From Chaetoderma sp. LZ-2023a (Eukaryota > Mollusca > Caudofoveata > Chaetodermatida > Chaetodermatidae), in the NCBI GenBank assembly GCA_034401795.1, contig CM067360.1, forward strand, positions 50,516,073-50,580,072: DNA of 64,000 nt, written 5' to 3'. Made by a program: the position numbers and the translations under genes. Below the pieces are notes generated by a model. It had not been told where the DNA came from. It searched no databases and saw only the letters and a list, made by a program, of their open reading frames with translations. Positions 50,240 through 61,472 of this stretch are shown one piece after another (position 1 is the stretch's first letter; each line of letters opens with the position of its first letter).

Positions 50240-51260
50240 CTCAGTAAGAGCTATCACCGGAAATCCAAAAAAGGAAGACAGAACCGGAAGTTAATCATAG
50301 AACACCATGAAAACAAATGACTCTATCCCTGGATGTACAAATCCGGAAGTGTAAAAATAGGAAATGGACCATTTTTCGTCTCAGAACTGGACACAACAGA
50401 CTAAACCAACACATGTACAGGCGGTTCCACCTTCGCCCGCTTGTCCTTGTGGAGAAGCAGAACAGACCATAGAGCACATACTTCAATGTTGCAGTACGTA
50501 TCAGCTGCTGAGAGAAGAGATCTGGCCTTTGTCAACCTCTCTTCTTGAAAAGCTGTATGGGCCTGTGGAAGAACTGCAGAAAACCACAGATTTCATCTTG
50601 AGAACGGCTCTCCAAGTGTGATACCGGCGATCAAAACGAAGAAGAAGAAGGAAACGGAAATGCACAAAACGGAAGAAGACAACCGGAAACTGAACCCGGA
50701 TGTACATTAAAAAACCAGAATAAGCATAGGAACCGGAAATACGCAAACCGGAAGTCAGACTGGACACGGAAAGAACGGAGGTAGATCCGGAAACAGAAGC
50801 AACCCCTGTTCTGAGGACCTGAATCCACTACAACTGATCTAAGACATTGACATTGGCATATATGTTAAAGATGGGAGCTTCTGCCGCCGCCACCACTGCT
50901 TGAAGGTCATGCCTTTTCTTCTTATTTACAACCTCAAGACTCACGTGGGTTTGACCCGGTGACCTGCTCGAGATCACCTTCGAGAGCTTATTTGCACTAA
51001 TTATTTGCTCTTTATTCTTAATTCACTCACTAGACCAGAAGTACGTCCCAACCGGAAGCGGAAGTCGGAAGAGCTTATTAGTCATACCGGAAACGGTCGG
51101 AAGGGAAGTAAGAACCGGATCTTGAAGACCCGGATGTCCTGCAAAACCGGAAGACATACCGAAAACAGTCCGAATGGAAGTAGCACCGGAAAACGGAAGT
51201 AAACCCGAGTCCCGAGGACCCGATTCCACCCCAACGGAACCGGAAGAACTAGCAAAACTA
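50240..51260. repeat. CCGGAAGT-rich repeat region
   Basis: More than a dozen CCGGAA words in about 1 kb, many as ACCGGAAGT, interrupted by a LINE fragment (50361-50650). Short ORFs here are not supported. Confidence 0.7.
50361..50650 (+). mobile_element. LINE 3' fragment with (GAA)n tail
   Basis: It reads WTIFRLRTGHNRLNQHMYRR, then after a shift near 50437 CPCGEAEQTIEHILQCC, REEIWPLSTSLLEKLYGP and a stop at 50619-50621. That is the typical C-terminus of a Jockey/I-like non-LTR element. The tail is AACGAAGAAGAAGAAGG. Confidence 0.75.
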
Positions 51261-51465
51261 GATTGCGGACTATGGCTATAGGCAACCTATGAAGAATCTT
51301 GACGACCGGTATGACCGAAAATTTTGGCATTAGCATAAGGCTTTTGGACGTTAGCTTCTGCCTCCGCCACCACTACTTGAGGTTATGCCTATCACCCTCA
51401 AGACTAATGTGGGTTTGACCCGGTGAACTGCACGAGCCCACCTTCGAGAGCTTAGTCGCTCTAGA
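50861..51465. repeat. Direct duplication, two diverged units
   Basis: About 50870-51000 and 51345-51460 share GGGTTTGACCCGGTGA, CACCTTCGAGAGCTTA and CGCCACCACT in the same order. With the intervening CCGGAA-rich DNA this looks like a tandem unit of about 470 bp. Confidence 0.65.
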
Positions 51466-51469
51466 CTTT

Positions 51470-52000
51470 GTTTAGACCTGATTACTTGCATTGACGTTAG
51501 AGGAATCGGTTTCCCCCATATGCGGGAACGCCCGCTAGCCCTCGGGCTAACGTCAGAATCAGAAGAAACTTCCTGTTTCTTGGCCTCCATGATGGCAGAA
51601 GATATTCTTTCGTCTAAAGATTTAGTCAAAACTGCAGCGAAGGATTCAAATCTCGCAAATAAAGCTATCACTGCTTCAGAATTCGCCGACGAAGCCCCCC
51701 CCCCCACCCTCCCCTCCGTTGCTGCTGGATTAGACATATTAGAATATTGCAAGACACAGCTTTTGTCTACTAGCAACGAAGGAAGGGGAAGGACGACCAT
51801 AGGGCAGTGCTGTAAGGACGAATAATCCTTAAAGAAACTTAGATACGAACGCAGCCCACCCTATCCAAAACCCGCACATCAATGTGGGGGTACACGTAGG
51901 GCACTTAAAACAGAAATGTCCTCCATACTCCACAGAGTGAACTCGTTCACAGATTGAGGACGTGCACTTGATTTATCGGTCATTAAAACAGACTCTTAAA
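51470..52000 (-). pseudogene. Family C gag-like fragment
   Basis: The minus strand reads KC-T-S-x2-C-x-R, then HFC-x2-C-x2-C-x5-C-x2-W-x2-W (about 51986-51880), followed after a shift by VIALFARFESFAAVLTKSL and SSDSDVSPR (51700-51500). The N-terminal Cys spacing equals the fragment at 16013-16450. The last Cys is replaced by Trp. Confidence 0.5.
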
Positions 52001-53295
52001 AAACGAAAAAAGATTACAAAAGAAGCATACAGCTTAGAATTTCGATAAAAGGAGTCTAGAAACATGCAAACGCCTTTAAAAAAAAAGGCAGGAAAAGTTC
52101 AAATTCAAGATTGTTTTCTATCATCGGGAAATAAATGTAATTCCTTGTAAAGCACTATTTTTTCTTTTAACTGAAAGTGATTAAGGGCTCACTGGAGCAA
52201 TAGAGTGTTTTTATATGATGATGACTTAGGCATATTAAAGTTGTTACCACGAAAACGAAACCCACGAAAACCGGTAACATTTATATACATAGTTATAAAG
52301 TTCAATATAACCACGAAATACTTCCAAAAACATAATTTTGGGAGGATAGACTTCATAGAGGAATATCTTAGCGTCAGGAAGTCCTTCAATAGTAAGCTGA
52401 CACAGCGCAAAGCTATAAAAACTTTCTGATAATATTTGTGCAGTTGTTCTGCTTGCGGAATAATTGAAAAGTGAATCTCTTTCCTATTTGGGCTCCAGTG
52501 CGCTTGCGCAAGCGCGCTTAGTGACAGGCGTCACTATAGAGTGAGTACAGACTGGTGCCAGTCTATATCAGTTAATATACTGGAGATGGACCTAACCAGT
52601 AGCTTGGTTGAGGGCCCATATTTATAGGAATAGGCATGGGGAGGAGTGTATGCAAGCATAAAAATCTTATTCTGGTAGCTAAATGCAGATAATTGATTTA
52701 GCAAGTAGTGCTTGAACGGTAATGGATGTTTTTGTGGTGTAATAACAACAGGTAACGCTCATACCACGAAAACTAGTAATGACACTACATCACTAATATA
52801 ATTCAAAAACCTTCAAATCACTGATCTTAGAAGATTTCTTTGACTTCTCAGACATCTGAACTTGAGAATCCAACAGCAGTATTAGCTTTAAATAACACAA
52901 AAGATAACTTTTGAGTGACCATAAATTTCTGTGACTCCCTTTTCTGAGTAGGATTATGAATAAGCACCATGTTAGCTATCAACAAAGGTCATGTGATAGC
53001 TATCAGCCAATGAGGTGGTCCTTGTGCCTAGCATCATTGGCTCGAGGCTAGGGGTATTGTTATTAACCCTCTCTATGCCTACTGATTGAGATATAGCATT
53101 CAAGCGAATTACCATGGATCTCATCATTTAGAGAAAGTATGGTGATGCCTGAAGGAACCGTCAGTCACTCAATAACCACAATACCCAGCAGACTGTGGCT
53201 GTAAAAATTCTTCCTACTATACTTCCCTTCAGAGGAGAGCTATAATAATGCATAGAGGTAGGTTGTAATGTAGTAACCACATAGAATATTCATGA
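52001..53295. other. Non-coding stretch, probable family C leader
   Basis: No gene. It has a GCGCTTGCGCAAGCGCGC palindrome at about 52501-52518 and ACCACGAAAAC words at 52246, 52303 and 52761. Confidence 0.4.
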
Positions 53296-53460
53296 TGGTA
53301 AGTATACTCTTGAAGTGAAGTCATATCTTTACACATCTGACACAAGACACTTGTCATATTTGTATATATTTTAGGTGATTGCAAGATCCTATATTTTTCC
53401 TATCAAGATAATTTTTCAATTCAATATTTAGCGCATAAGCAGAATAACTGTCTAAGGGAT

Positions 53461-53675
53461 TAAACGAAATCTAGGATTTCTTTTTTCACGAGAGAGTTGA
53501 TACTTACCTCCCTAATACTTTTGATATTGCTAAATATTGGCTTTCACTCAATAAACACTCAGATTAAAACAGTTAGGTGCCCCTACTGGGCAGGGAGTCA
53601 GAGCGTAGTCTGGCGGATGCCAGCCCCACCACCGCGCATGCGCAGACTAGCACTTCCTCTGACTAGATTATTGGC
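53461..53675 (-). repeat. B5 right inverted terminal repeat
   Basis: Inverted match to 60305-60470, plus the outer extension TAAACGAAATCTAGGATTTC (plus-strand reading). Confidence 0.9.
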
Positions 53676-53744
53676 TGACACACATGCAACTATTAAGAGC
53701 CTGAAGACCGAGCCTCTGTGGGGTGGAGAGGCCGGGTCCGTATC

Positions 53745-53845
53745 TAGGGAGGTAAGTATCAACTCTCTCGTGAAAAAAGAAATCCTAGATTTCGTTTATT
53801 TCACTTCAAGAGTATACTTACCTCCCTAATACTTTTGATATTGCC
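53745..53845 (-). repeat. B5 internal complementary region
   Basis: Junction at 53798/53799 (CGTTTA|TTTCAC in plus-strand reading) between copies of the right and left ends. Confidence 0.92.
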
Positions 53846-54374
53846 AGAATTCGAAAGTGAATCTGGCGGGAGGGAGGCGAGGTCAAAAGACCAGCTCATC
53901 CCTATACGCTTTTCTGCGTTTAAGGCACTTAAACTTCTGAAACTGTAAGAAAAAACAGTCAGGATTTGACTAACCATCGGATAACACTACCGATGTATGA
54001 GAGATGACCGATGTCATATGCGCTCCCCCCCCTCCTTCCTGGGAGGAAGAGTCGCCTGACCTCAATGTCCTATACGCTCTCTACGTACAAGTGCCATGTA
54101 CTACAGGACAGAGACGAAAAAACTCCATTTTCGTAACTCTCAACAATGAACCACACAAATACACAAACCATCACCATATTAATAACGGGTAATCGTGACA
54201 ATACAATCAACAACGGACAACACATGAACAAGACTGACCTTGTTGAAATGGCTGCCGACATCATCTTCCCATTGGTAAAGACTGATGCAGGCCCAAAAAA
54301 GTGGGTGTTTCCATAAATTAATTGTGAAATATATAAGTAATGAGGAAAAACCTCCTCAAAAAATATAAACCGAG

Positions 54375-55334
54375 TTATTTTTTCAAAATCGACAAGGCGA
54401 GAGGATTAGAGGTGTCACGGAGATAATGGTCTGTAAAACTTGACTCACAGTGCCACTGAGCCACCGACATAATATCATCCACAGGGACCCCATTAAATAG
54501 GGCCGTGGATGCCACTACGCCGCGGACACTGTGAGCCTTGGCCACGTCAACCTGCTTCCCGGTGGCGGATTTATGGCAAAACTGAATGCATTCCACAATC
54601 CACCTGGAAATGGTGTCCTTAGAAGCCCTGCCATGGGGTTCAATATATGACAACCATAACGCTGACTGGTCGGTGCGCCACTCCGCCGTACGTTGTTTGT
54701 ACCGGCGCAGCGCCCGGACGGGACACCATGCTTTAGAATTAGGATCATATCTAGTTAAAGCAGGCAAAATAATAGGTTGACCTGGATATTTCAACGACTG
54801 ATTTTTAGCCAAGAAATTAATCCTAGGTAGCAGCTTAAGGCCTTCCCCTGAAACCACAAAACGGTCATCCTCGGCTGATAAGGCATGAATTTCACTCCTA
54901 CGCCTAGCCGAGGCCGCAGCAATTAAAAACACAGTCTTCAGTGTTAATAGTTTCATAGAAATGGAACTAAGTGGTTCAAAAGGCTTATCACCTAGTACTT
55001 GAAGCACTAGCGATAAACTCCAAGACGGAATCACAGGTGGATTCCTTGGTCTTAGATTGCCCATGCCTTTAATTAATACATTTAATGTATTTACTTCATC
55101 ACTTCCCCTCTTAGCCAAGCAAGGAATAACAGACATTAATGCTGATTTATAACCAGCAATAGAGTTAGGCTTGAGGCTATAGGCATCATAGAGGTGACAG
55201 AGGAAATCAGCTACTACTTGAATAGATGAATCCATTGGATCAATACATCTTTTTGAGCACCATTCTGCAAATCTGTTGATTTTATAATTATATGCTCTGG
55301 AGGTTGACCCCCTCCTGGCTTTGGCCATAAACAT
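54375..55334 (-). CDS. B5 tyrosine recombinase
   Basis: About 319 residues from the ATG at 55334 (MFMAKARRGS) to the stop at 54375. ASARRRSE, HSVRG, AQWHC and FTDHYLRD give the full Arg-His-Arg-Trp-Tyr set. Nearly identical to B1. It overlaps the 3' end of the RT gene (55214) in another frame. Confidence 0.92.
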   Translation of the reverse strand: MFMAKARRGSTSRAYNYKINRFAEWCSKRCIDPMDSSIQVVADFLCHLYDAYSLKPNSIAGYKSALMSVIPCLAKRGSDEVNTLNVLIKGMGNLRPRNPPVIPSWSLSLVLQVLGDKPFEPLSSISMKLLTLKTVFLIAAASARRRSEIHALSAEDDRFVVSGEGLKLLPRINFLAKNQSLKYPGQPIILPALTRYDPNSKAWCPVRALRRYKQRTAEWRTDQSALWLSYIEPHGRASKDTISRWIVECIQFCHKSATGKQVDVAKAHSVRGVVASTALFNGVPVDDIMSVAQWHCESSFTDHYLRDTSNPLALSILKK

Positions 55335-57595
55335 GGCTGCTTGCTCAGAAAAGCCCTCCTTAATTCTAGATTCCTTGACAACATCCACGCAGTCAATCTG
55401 AACATTGACGGATTGTTGTGAAGGGCCTTGCCCTGGAAGATAATATCGTCCATCAGAGGCAGAGGAACCGGATTGCAGACCAGAAGGTCCAGCAGATCCG
55501 TATACCATGATCGGCTTGGCCAATCCGGGGCGATCAGAAGCACTTGGCATTCCTCTTGTCTGATTTTCTGAAGAATTTTTGGAATCAGGATTGCTGGAGG
55601 GAATGCGTATGCATACATTCTCCCCCAGCTGATAGCTAACGCATCTGTTGCGAAAGCGCTTGGATCCGGAATCGGAGAGACGTACGTCGTCATCTTCGCA
55701 TTCTTCTTCGTTGCGAACAAATCGATGTTGGGTTTCCCCCAATGGTCGAACAGACGATCCGCCACACATTGATTTAGTTGCCATTCCGTGGGTAAAACAC
55801 TCATCCTTCGGCTCAATGAGTCTGCTAGCAGGTTTAACCTTCCCGGAATATGAACTGCTTTCAAGGTAATCTGGTGATCCAGACACCAACAAAGCAGTTT
55901 CCATGTCATCATACAGAGACTGGGCGACTTCGTTCCGCCCTGGCGGTTTATGTAAGTCACAACTGTTGAGTTGTCTGAACGAATAAGAACAATCTTGCCC
56001 TGAACTTTCTGTAAGAAATGTTCCAGGCCCAGGACTACTGCATTTAGCTCCAGTAGATTTATATGTTCCTTTGACTGTTCCAGATTCCAAAGCCCTGATA
56101 TCGTGTACTCTTCCAGGCAAGCTCCCCAGCCCTCCATCGATGCATCTGTATACACCGTCACCTGAGGGTGGGGAGGGGTTAGCAAAACCCCCGGCAAGAG
56201 ATTCTCTGTATTCAACCACCATTGCAGGTGGTGAATGAGAGGCGCCAACACTGACACATTTGAGTCCAGCGAACCTGTACTCTGGGTCCATTGTGTCATG
56301 AGAAATAACTGGATCGGCCGCCTGCGTAAGGCGGCCTGAGGAATGACTGGTTCCAATGAAACCATCAACCCCAGCATTCTCAAGTAAACCCGTGCCAGGA
56401 CATGACGACTGTCGCACACTGACTGAATTAACGAGATGAGTTTCTGAACTCTCTCCTGAGTAGGATAAACATATCCTGTCTCTAGATCGAAGAACATCCC
56501 CAGGTAAACAAACTTCTGGGATGGAGTCAGCTCTGATTTTGGGAAATTGATCAACCAGCCTAAGTCTGTGAGAGTTTTCAAAACAATCTCCAGATTGGCC
56601 GACAAACTTTCCCGGGTGTGCGCTTTCAACAGCCAGTCGTCTATGTACGTGTGGACTGCTATGCTTCTCCTGCGGAGGTATGCTGTGATCGCAAGAACCA
56701 CACGGGTGAAAACCCGAGGAGCCGTGGAAATTCCGAAGGGTAACACCCTGAATTCCCACTGTCTGCCCTGGAATGCAAATCTCAGGAAGCGACAAAAACT
56801 CCCGTGGATGGGGATGTGGAAATAAGCGTCCTTCAAATCTATCGACGCTGTCCACATCCCCCTCTCCAACCCCGCCAACACCGAGCGCACCGTTTCCATC
56901 TTGAAACTGGGCGTCTCGATGAACTTGTTCAATGGCTTGAGGTTGAGAATCGGTCTCCACCCTCCGGTGCGTTTTGTTACTAGGAACAGGGTTGAATAGA
57001 AGCCCGGACACCTTTGTGCCGGCTGAATAGCTCCTTTTTGTACGAGGGAATTTATCTCCTCCTCGATACACAACCTTTGCTCTGGCTCTCTCGGAATGGG
57101 AGTCCAGACTGGCACTAGAGACAGTCGCGACGGCGGGCCTGTCATCCACTCTGGATGATACCCGACGGAAAGCCATCGCAAGACTAAACGGTCCTGAGTT
57201 AACCGTTCCCACTCTTGCATGTGGTCGGCAAGCCGGCCTCCCACCGGTCCACCTAGGGACCGCGGTGGACACAAGGCATGCAAGAGCGGCACTGTCTCTG
57301 TTGCCATACACACCGGAGTGGTTCTTACCGCGGTAAGCGTCCTGTCAGGACCGATAACCACGCCCAGATCCTCGCGCGCCCCGCCCCGCCCCGCGCACAC
57401 CTCGGTGCGCGGGCGGCTGCCTGGCTGACGGCGCTTGAGGAACCTGCGCCCCCCTCGCTGCTGGCCGAATCGCACGCGGCCGAGGCCGACGCTGCGACGG
57501 TGGCTGGCCTCTGACTTGGCCAGCACCACCTCGAGCCTGCAGGGGACGATACGCAGGGGCCGCGGCGCGAACGTTAGCACGACGCAGCACTTCAA
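55214..57595 (-). CDS. B5 reverse transcriptase-RNase H
   Basis: The open frame of 793 codons overlaps gag by about 250 bp at its start, so the first ~90 codons may not be used. RT and RNase H motifs are complete (SIDLKDAYFHIPI, LPFGISTAPRVFTR, YIDDWLLKA, VYTDASMEGWG, IRSDNSTVV, LLADSLSRR). It keeps the CGA Arg codon that is TGA in B1, and it ends with the conserved IDLFATKKNA and APDWPSRSWY segments. Confidence 0.92.
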   Translation of the reverse strand: MKCCVVLTFAPRPLRIVPCRLEVVLAKSEASHRRSVGLGRVRFGQQRGGRRFLKRRQPGSRPRTEVCAGRGGAREDLGVVIGPDRTLTAVRTTPVCMATETVPLLHALCPPRSLGGPVGGRLADHMQEWERLTQDRLVLRWLSVGYHPEWMTGPPSRLSLVPVWTPIPREPEQRLCIEEEINSLVQKGAIQPAQRCPGFYSTLFLVTKRTGGWRPILNLKPLNKFIETPSFKMETVRSVLAGLERGMWTASIDLKDAYFHIPIHGSFCRFLRFAFQGRQWEFRVLPFGISTAPRVFTRVVLAITAYLRRRSIAVHTYIDDWLLKAHTRESLSANLEIVLKTLTDLGWLINFPKSELTPSQKFVYLGMFFDLETGYVYPTQERVQKLISLIQSVCDSRHVLARVYLRMLGLMVSLEPVIPQAALRRRPIQLFLMTQWTQSTGSLDSNVSVLAPLIHHLQWWLNTENLLPGVLLTPPHPQVTVYTDASMEGWGACLEEYTISGLWNLEQSKEHINLLELNAVVLGLEHFLQKVQGKIVLIRSDNSTVVTYINRQGGTKSPSLCMMTWKLLCWCLDHQITLKAVHIPGRLNLLADSLSRRMSVLPTEWQLNQCVADRLFDHWGKPNIDLFATKKNAKMTTYVSPIPDPSAFATDALAISWGRMYAYAFPPAILIPKILQKIRQEECQVLLIAPDWPSRSWYTDLLDLLVCNPVPLPLMDDIIFQGKALHNNPSMFRLTAWMLSRNLELRRAFLSKQPCLWPKPGGGQPPEHIIIKSTDLQNGAQKDVLIQWIHLFK

Positions 57596-60211
57596 ACTGC
57601 TCGCGCAGCGCCCTCTGGTTATTCACCAGGGTGACCGTCTCCTGGAGGTGGCGACATCCCTCACCTCCAAAAAGACCAGGACCCGTCATAGGCGTACGGA
57701 GTAGCCTATTGTACAGGTCCTGAGACGGGCACAGATTGTCCAGGGCAAATGTGCGTCTTGCCCGGACACTCCTGGTCACCGCCCGAGTCACACAGTCCAG
57801 CGCCAGGTTAATACCATCCTGGATGGCTCGCTGGACCGTGACCGGGCTTGGCTGGCGCGATGCGGATGCCGTTACTACCCCCTGTAACAGCTGGGAGACG
57901 TGGGACAGAGCGGCAATCGAAGCCCTCCCACTCTCCTCCGCATCACGCAACGCGGTATTCGCCGAACGCAACGCGTTCGAGCACAAGACCCCCGTGTCAG
58001 AACGGGGGCCTGGCCGCGCATCCTCACCCAAAGCCGCGCGGTCATCCACGCTGGGCTTGGGTACCACACCGTACCGCTGGTAATCCAGGGGCACGATGCG
58101 ACAACGCCTGGCCACCTCGCGAGGGGCCTTCGCGAGACGTCCACTCGAGTTAATGGACGTCTCCGCCGCCTTGAACATGTCAACGACATGCTCCGCCAGC
58201 GGCAGAGAAGGCATAGCGTTAGCAGTCGGTTTCCCAGCTAACCACGGCGTGTGAACACGCTGGCTAGTCGACTGCTCCACGGGCAGATTAGGCCTAACGC
58301 TCACCAGCCACTGGCAAGCGTCATACCAATCCTCCTCCGTGGCTAACTGCGAGCGCTCTACAAGACGAGGTCCTTCGTCTTCCTCCTGAGCGCAAGCAGT
58401 AGAGCTTGACGGCGGGTACGCTGACACACCTGGCAAGCCAGGGAAAACATGCGGCGGCATGAGAATATCACTGGTTTGACCAGGAGCAGGCACCGTGGCA
58501 GAGCGCGGGGTATATATAGCGCCACCACGGGCCCGGCCAGCACCAGCAACACCCTCGGCAAGCCGAGGTATGCGGTACCGCTGGCCATCAGCAGCGCCGT
58601 GGGCCACCACCTGAGCCGCGGACTCTACTCCAGGGTGAGTAAAACCGTGGAATAAGGCGCCTGTATTCCCCACGAGGGGTGCACAAACGTCTTCATCCAT
58701 GTCCACGTCGTCAGACGGCGACCCTAGCAGGTAATCCTCATCACCCTGGTCAGAAAGATTAGACCCCGGGTCAGCAAAGAGAGCTAACCCGGGCTGACCA
58801 GGAACGGTGCCATAGGAGGTACTGGCCACCGCGGCGTGCGGATACCCCTGGACTGATAAGCAGCCCGCGGGTTCCAGCGACAACCGTCCACGGTCCCCTA
58901 TCGGCGCGGCAATAAGCCTGCTGCCAGGGCCGTGGAACGCCCCCTCTAATGGGGCCACCTCTGAATCGTCGAACAACGGAAGCGGTCTAAGGAAAACCGA
59001 TCCAGAGGCGGGGATTACCTGCTCCGAAGCCGATGACGAGGACAGTAAAGGATTTGGTCCAGGAAGCATGCCACGAAGCAACCCTGGAACCAAATCCTTT
59101 ATTGTCCTCTTCATCTCTCCCAACATCTCGGTCCGGAAGGCCTCCATATCCACCGCGGACGAGACCTTCCCCTTACCCTTCCTACTTACAACCTCTCGTT
59201 TCCGCTTCTTCTTCTTCTCCTCCTCTACCACCTTGTCCGTCGCCTGTAAGCAGCACAAGAATTCGGACATTAACTCGCCCCCCCCAGTGCTTACATATGT
59301 CACAATTAACCAAGGGACCACAAGGGCTACATAGATAGCACAGATGAGGCCAAAACTTCTCATGAAGAAAACGTCCACAGGACGCGCAACCCGGTCCCTG
59401 AAACAGGGCAAAGGACAAGGAGTATGAGCAACTAGTTAAGCTTAGAAACTCAATCCAACTCAAAGAGAAGGAAACGATCATAAAGATCAAAATACATCAG
59501 AAACCAGCATAGCGCTTGAATAGCTGATAAATACATAGCCAGGCTGATTATGACGTCATTAATCCCGTGACAGGAAAAATTCGATCCCAACAAAACATCC
59601 AAGTGCAAGGACGAATTGTATGCTGAATGGATAAGTCGACTACACAACCATCAGATACATATAGATAACTCTTTTCTGGCAAAAATGTTAATTATCTCCC
59701 TTTGTTTGTTTACAATAATTAACATCACCACATTATCAATAACTAGATACCTGACACTTTGTATAGACAAACCATCCAACGTGACGAACCGGAGAACTCC
59801 ACCATCTGCACGCCTCTTAACTCTCTCCACCTCATGGGGAAGGAATTGGATCAAGAGGGCAAAGTGAGAAGACCTTTATACTAGGCCTCCAACTCACTGG
59901 ACATAATTTTCCATTTGGTTAGATAACCTAACAGTGTTAGTAGGAAATGGAACCATGGTGGAGAGAAAACTAACTCTCTGCTGCTGTGATGAGACCACCT
60001 AGCGTCATACAGACCTGTGGACATAAACAGAAAGAGAAATTAGTCCTAGGTAGCACCGAGTTGACATAAACCAACTAACCAAGGCGCCTATCACGGTAAA
60101 CGCGAGTCCCGGAAACACAATACACCGGGAAGAAAACTCGCTAATTTTACTAGAAGTCACCTGATTTAAAGGTCCCAAGTCCTCCTGTGGCGAAGTGTAT
60201 CCTCCCGCCAT
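57345..60211 (-). pseudogene. B5 gag-like gene with one homopolymer frameshift
   Basis: Exon 1 (60211-60161, MAGGYTSPQEDLGPLNQ) and exon 2 from 59397 (GPGCASCGRF) follow the B1 pattern. The zinc-finger segment reads HLCYLCSPCGPLVNCDICKHW, then meets 8 G (C run 59278-59285 on +) where B1, B3 and B4 have 7, which shifts the frame. The rest of gag is open to 57345 in the shifted frame. This could be a real mutation or a sequencing error in the run. Confidence 0.82.
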
Positions 60212-60304
60212 CCAAATCAGGTCTTATCACTTCCAAAATAACACCAATAAAAACGTTCAAGAGCAAGAAAAGCTTATGACTCAAAAAACATGTGTGTTCT
60301 CTTT

Positions 60305-60496
60305 GCCAATAATCTAGCAAAGAGGAAGTGCTAGTCTGCGCATGCGCGGTGGTGGGGCTGGCATCCGCCAGACTACGCTCTGACTCCCTGCCCAGTAGGG
60401 GCACCTAACTGTTTTAATCTGAGTGTTTATTGAGTGAAAGCCAATATTTAGCAATATCAAAAGTATTAGGGAGGTAAGTATACTCTTGAAGTGAAA
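60305..60496 (-). repeat. B5 left inverted terminal repeat
   Basis: Ends with AGTATACTCTTGAAGTGAAA (plus reading). It carries the NRF1-like GCGCATGCGC palindrome near 60339. Confidence 0.9.
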
Positions 60497-61472
60497 AGAT
60501 TTCTGTGACATTTAGGTGACACCAATTTAATTTTATCGTTTGCATTCGTGCCAGTTTTTTTTATCAGAAAGTACAAACAAAATTGAGTTTGCAATTTTTA
60601 TATTCTCACCGAGCTGAAGCCCGTCTAAATGCTGATATAATTTAGAAATAAAAAATCTCCCAAAATATACAATATAAAATCTAATTTTAAACATTTACTA
60701 TGGATAACAGGCGTATTATAAACTATTACGTGAGAGTGATAGAGACTGCGTGAGAGTGATAGAGTTGTCGTTCTTGGAAAACTTGTCCTGGTGCTATTTC
60801 TCCCCCTTGAAAATGCATATTTCCAATTTGTTTCTATTTTATGAAGAATATTAAAATGATTATTTATAATGTGTTATTGTGCAGTGCTACTAGTCTGGTA
60901 ATGTACGCATTGTTTACCATCTTTAGTTGCCAAAAATATAAAGAGAATTGCCGACGTGTCACTGTATCAACAACGGAAGCATAGCGATGACTTGGAATGG
61001 ATCGAAATAACAAAAGACTCCTCCGGAAATAACGCAATTATACTGGAATCTGGCACTGTCTGTCAAATTTTGTTTTGCGGCAAACTTGTTTCACAAACGT
61101 ATTTATATTTAAGTCTGTAACTTATAAAAATCTCAAATGACATTTAATCATGATTTATCATGCAAAATATATTGTGGGTCGCTGTATAAACAATGAAAGC
61201 ATATCGATGACTTCGAATGGGTAGAACTGCCAAAAGAACAGCTCTTCCCGGGTATCGACAGTTAATATCTAAAAAAAAAATCCTCCCTCATCCATCTCTC
61301 GATATCAGAAATATTTGTTAAAAAATAATTTTGAGTTTATATTTTTATTCCCACCTCATCAGTTTTTTCAAACCAATCCCGCCAGTAAACCAAAACATTA
61401 AATTAACATTATTGTGCTTTAATGGGAGTGACAATAATCTGCACTACATACAACAGATGTAAATGTATATAC
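60497..61472. other. Non-coding stretch with two small duplications
   Basis: GTGAGAGTGATAGAG occurs twice in tandem (60731-60765). A ~75-bp segment (60950-61010, GAAGCATAGCGATGACTTGG) recurs diverged at 61190-61250. No gene seen. Confidence 0.5.

Larger units (their letters stand above)
51470..53321 (-). mobile_element. 5' fragment of a DIRS-type element, family C (probable)
   Basis: On the minus strand the fragment starts TTCACTTCAAGAGTATACTT at 53321, like a DIRS-B left end but diverging after TACTTACC. It then runs through about 1.3 kb of non-coding DNA to a gag-like region (52000-51470). No RT follows. The link between the end and the gag piece is inference from order and orientation. 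Confidence 0.45.
53461..60496 (-). mobile_element. DIRS-type element B5, full length (7.04 kb)
   Basis: Mirror orientation of B1. Left end at 60496 (TTTCACTTC), right end at 53461 (CGTTTA). It has ICR, ITRs and all three genes and no visible target duplication. It is very close to B1 in sequence. Only gag carries an obvious defect. Confidence 0.93.

Noticed and set aside
54004..54192. Plus-strand ORF in the 3' region of B5
   Set aside because: Antisense to the element's untranslated region and not maintained in B1 or B4.
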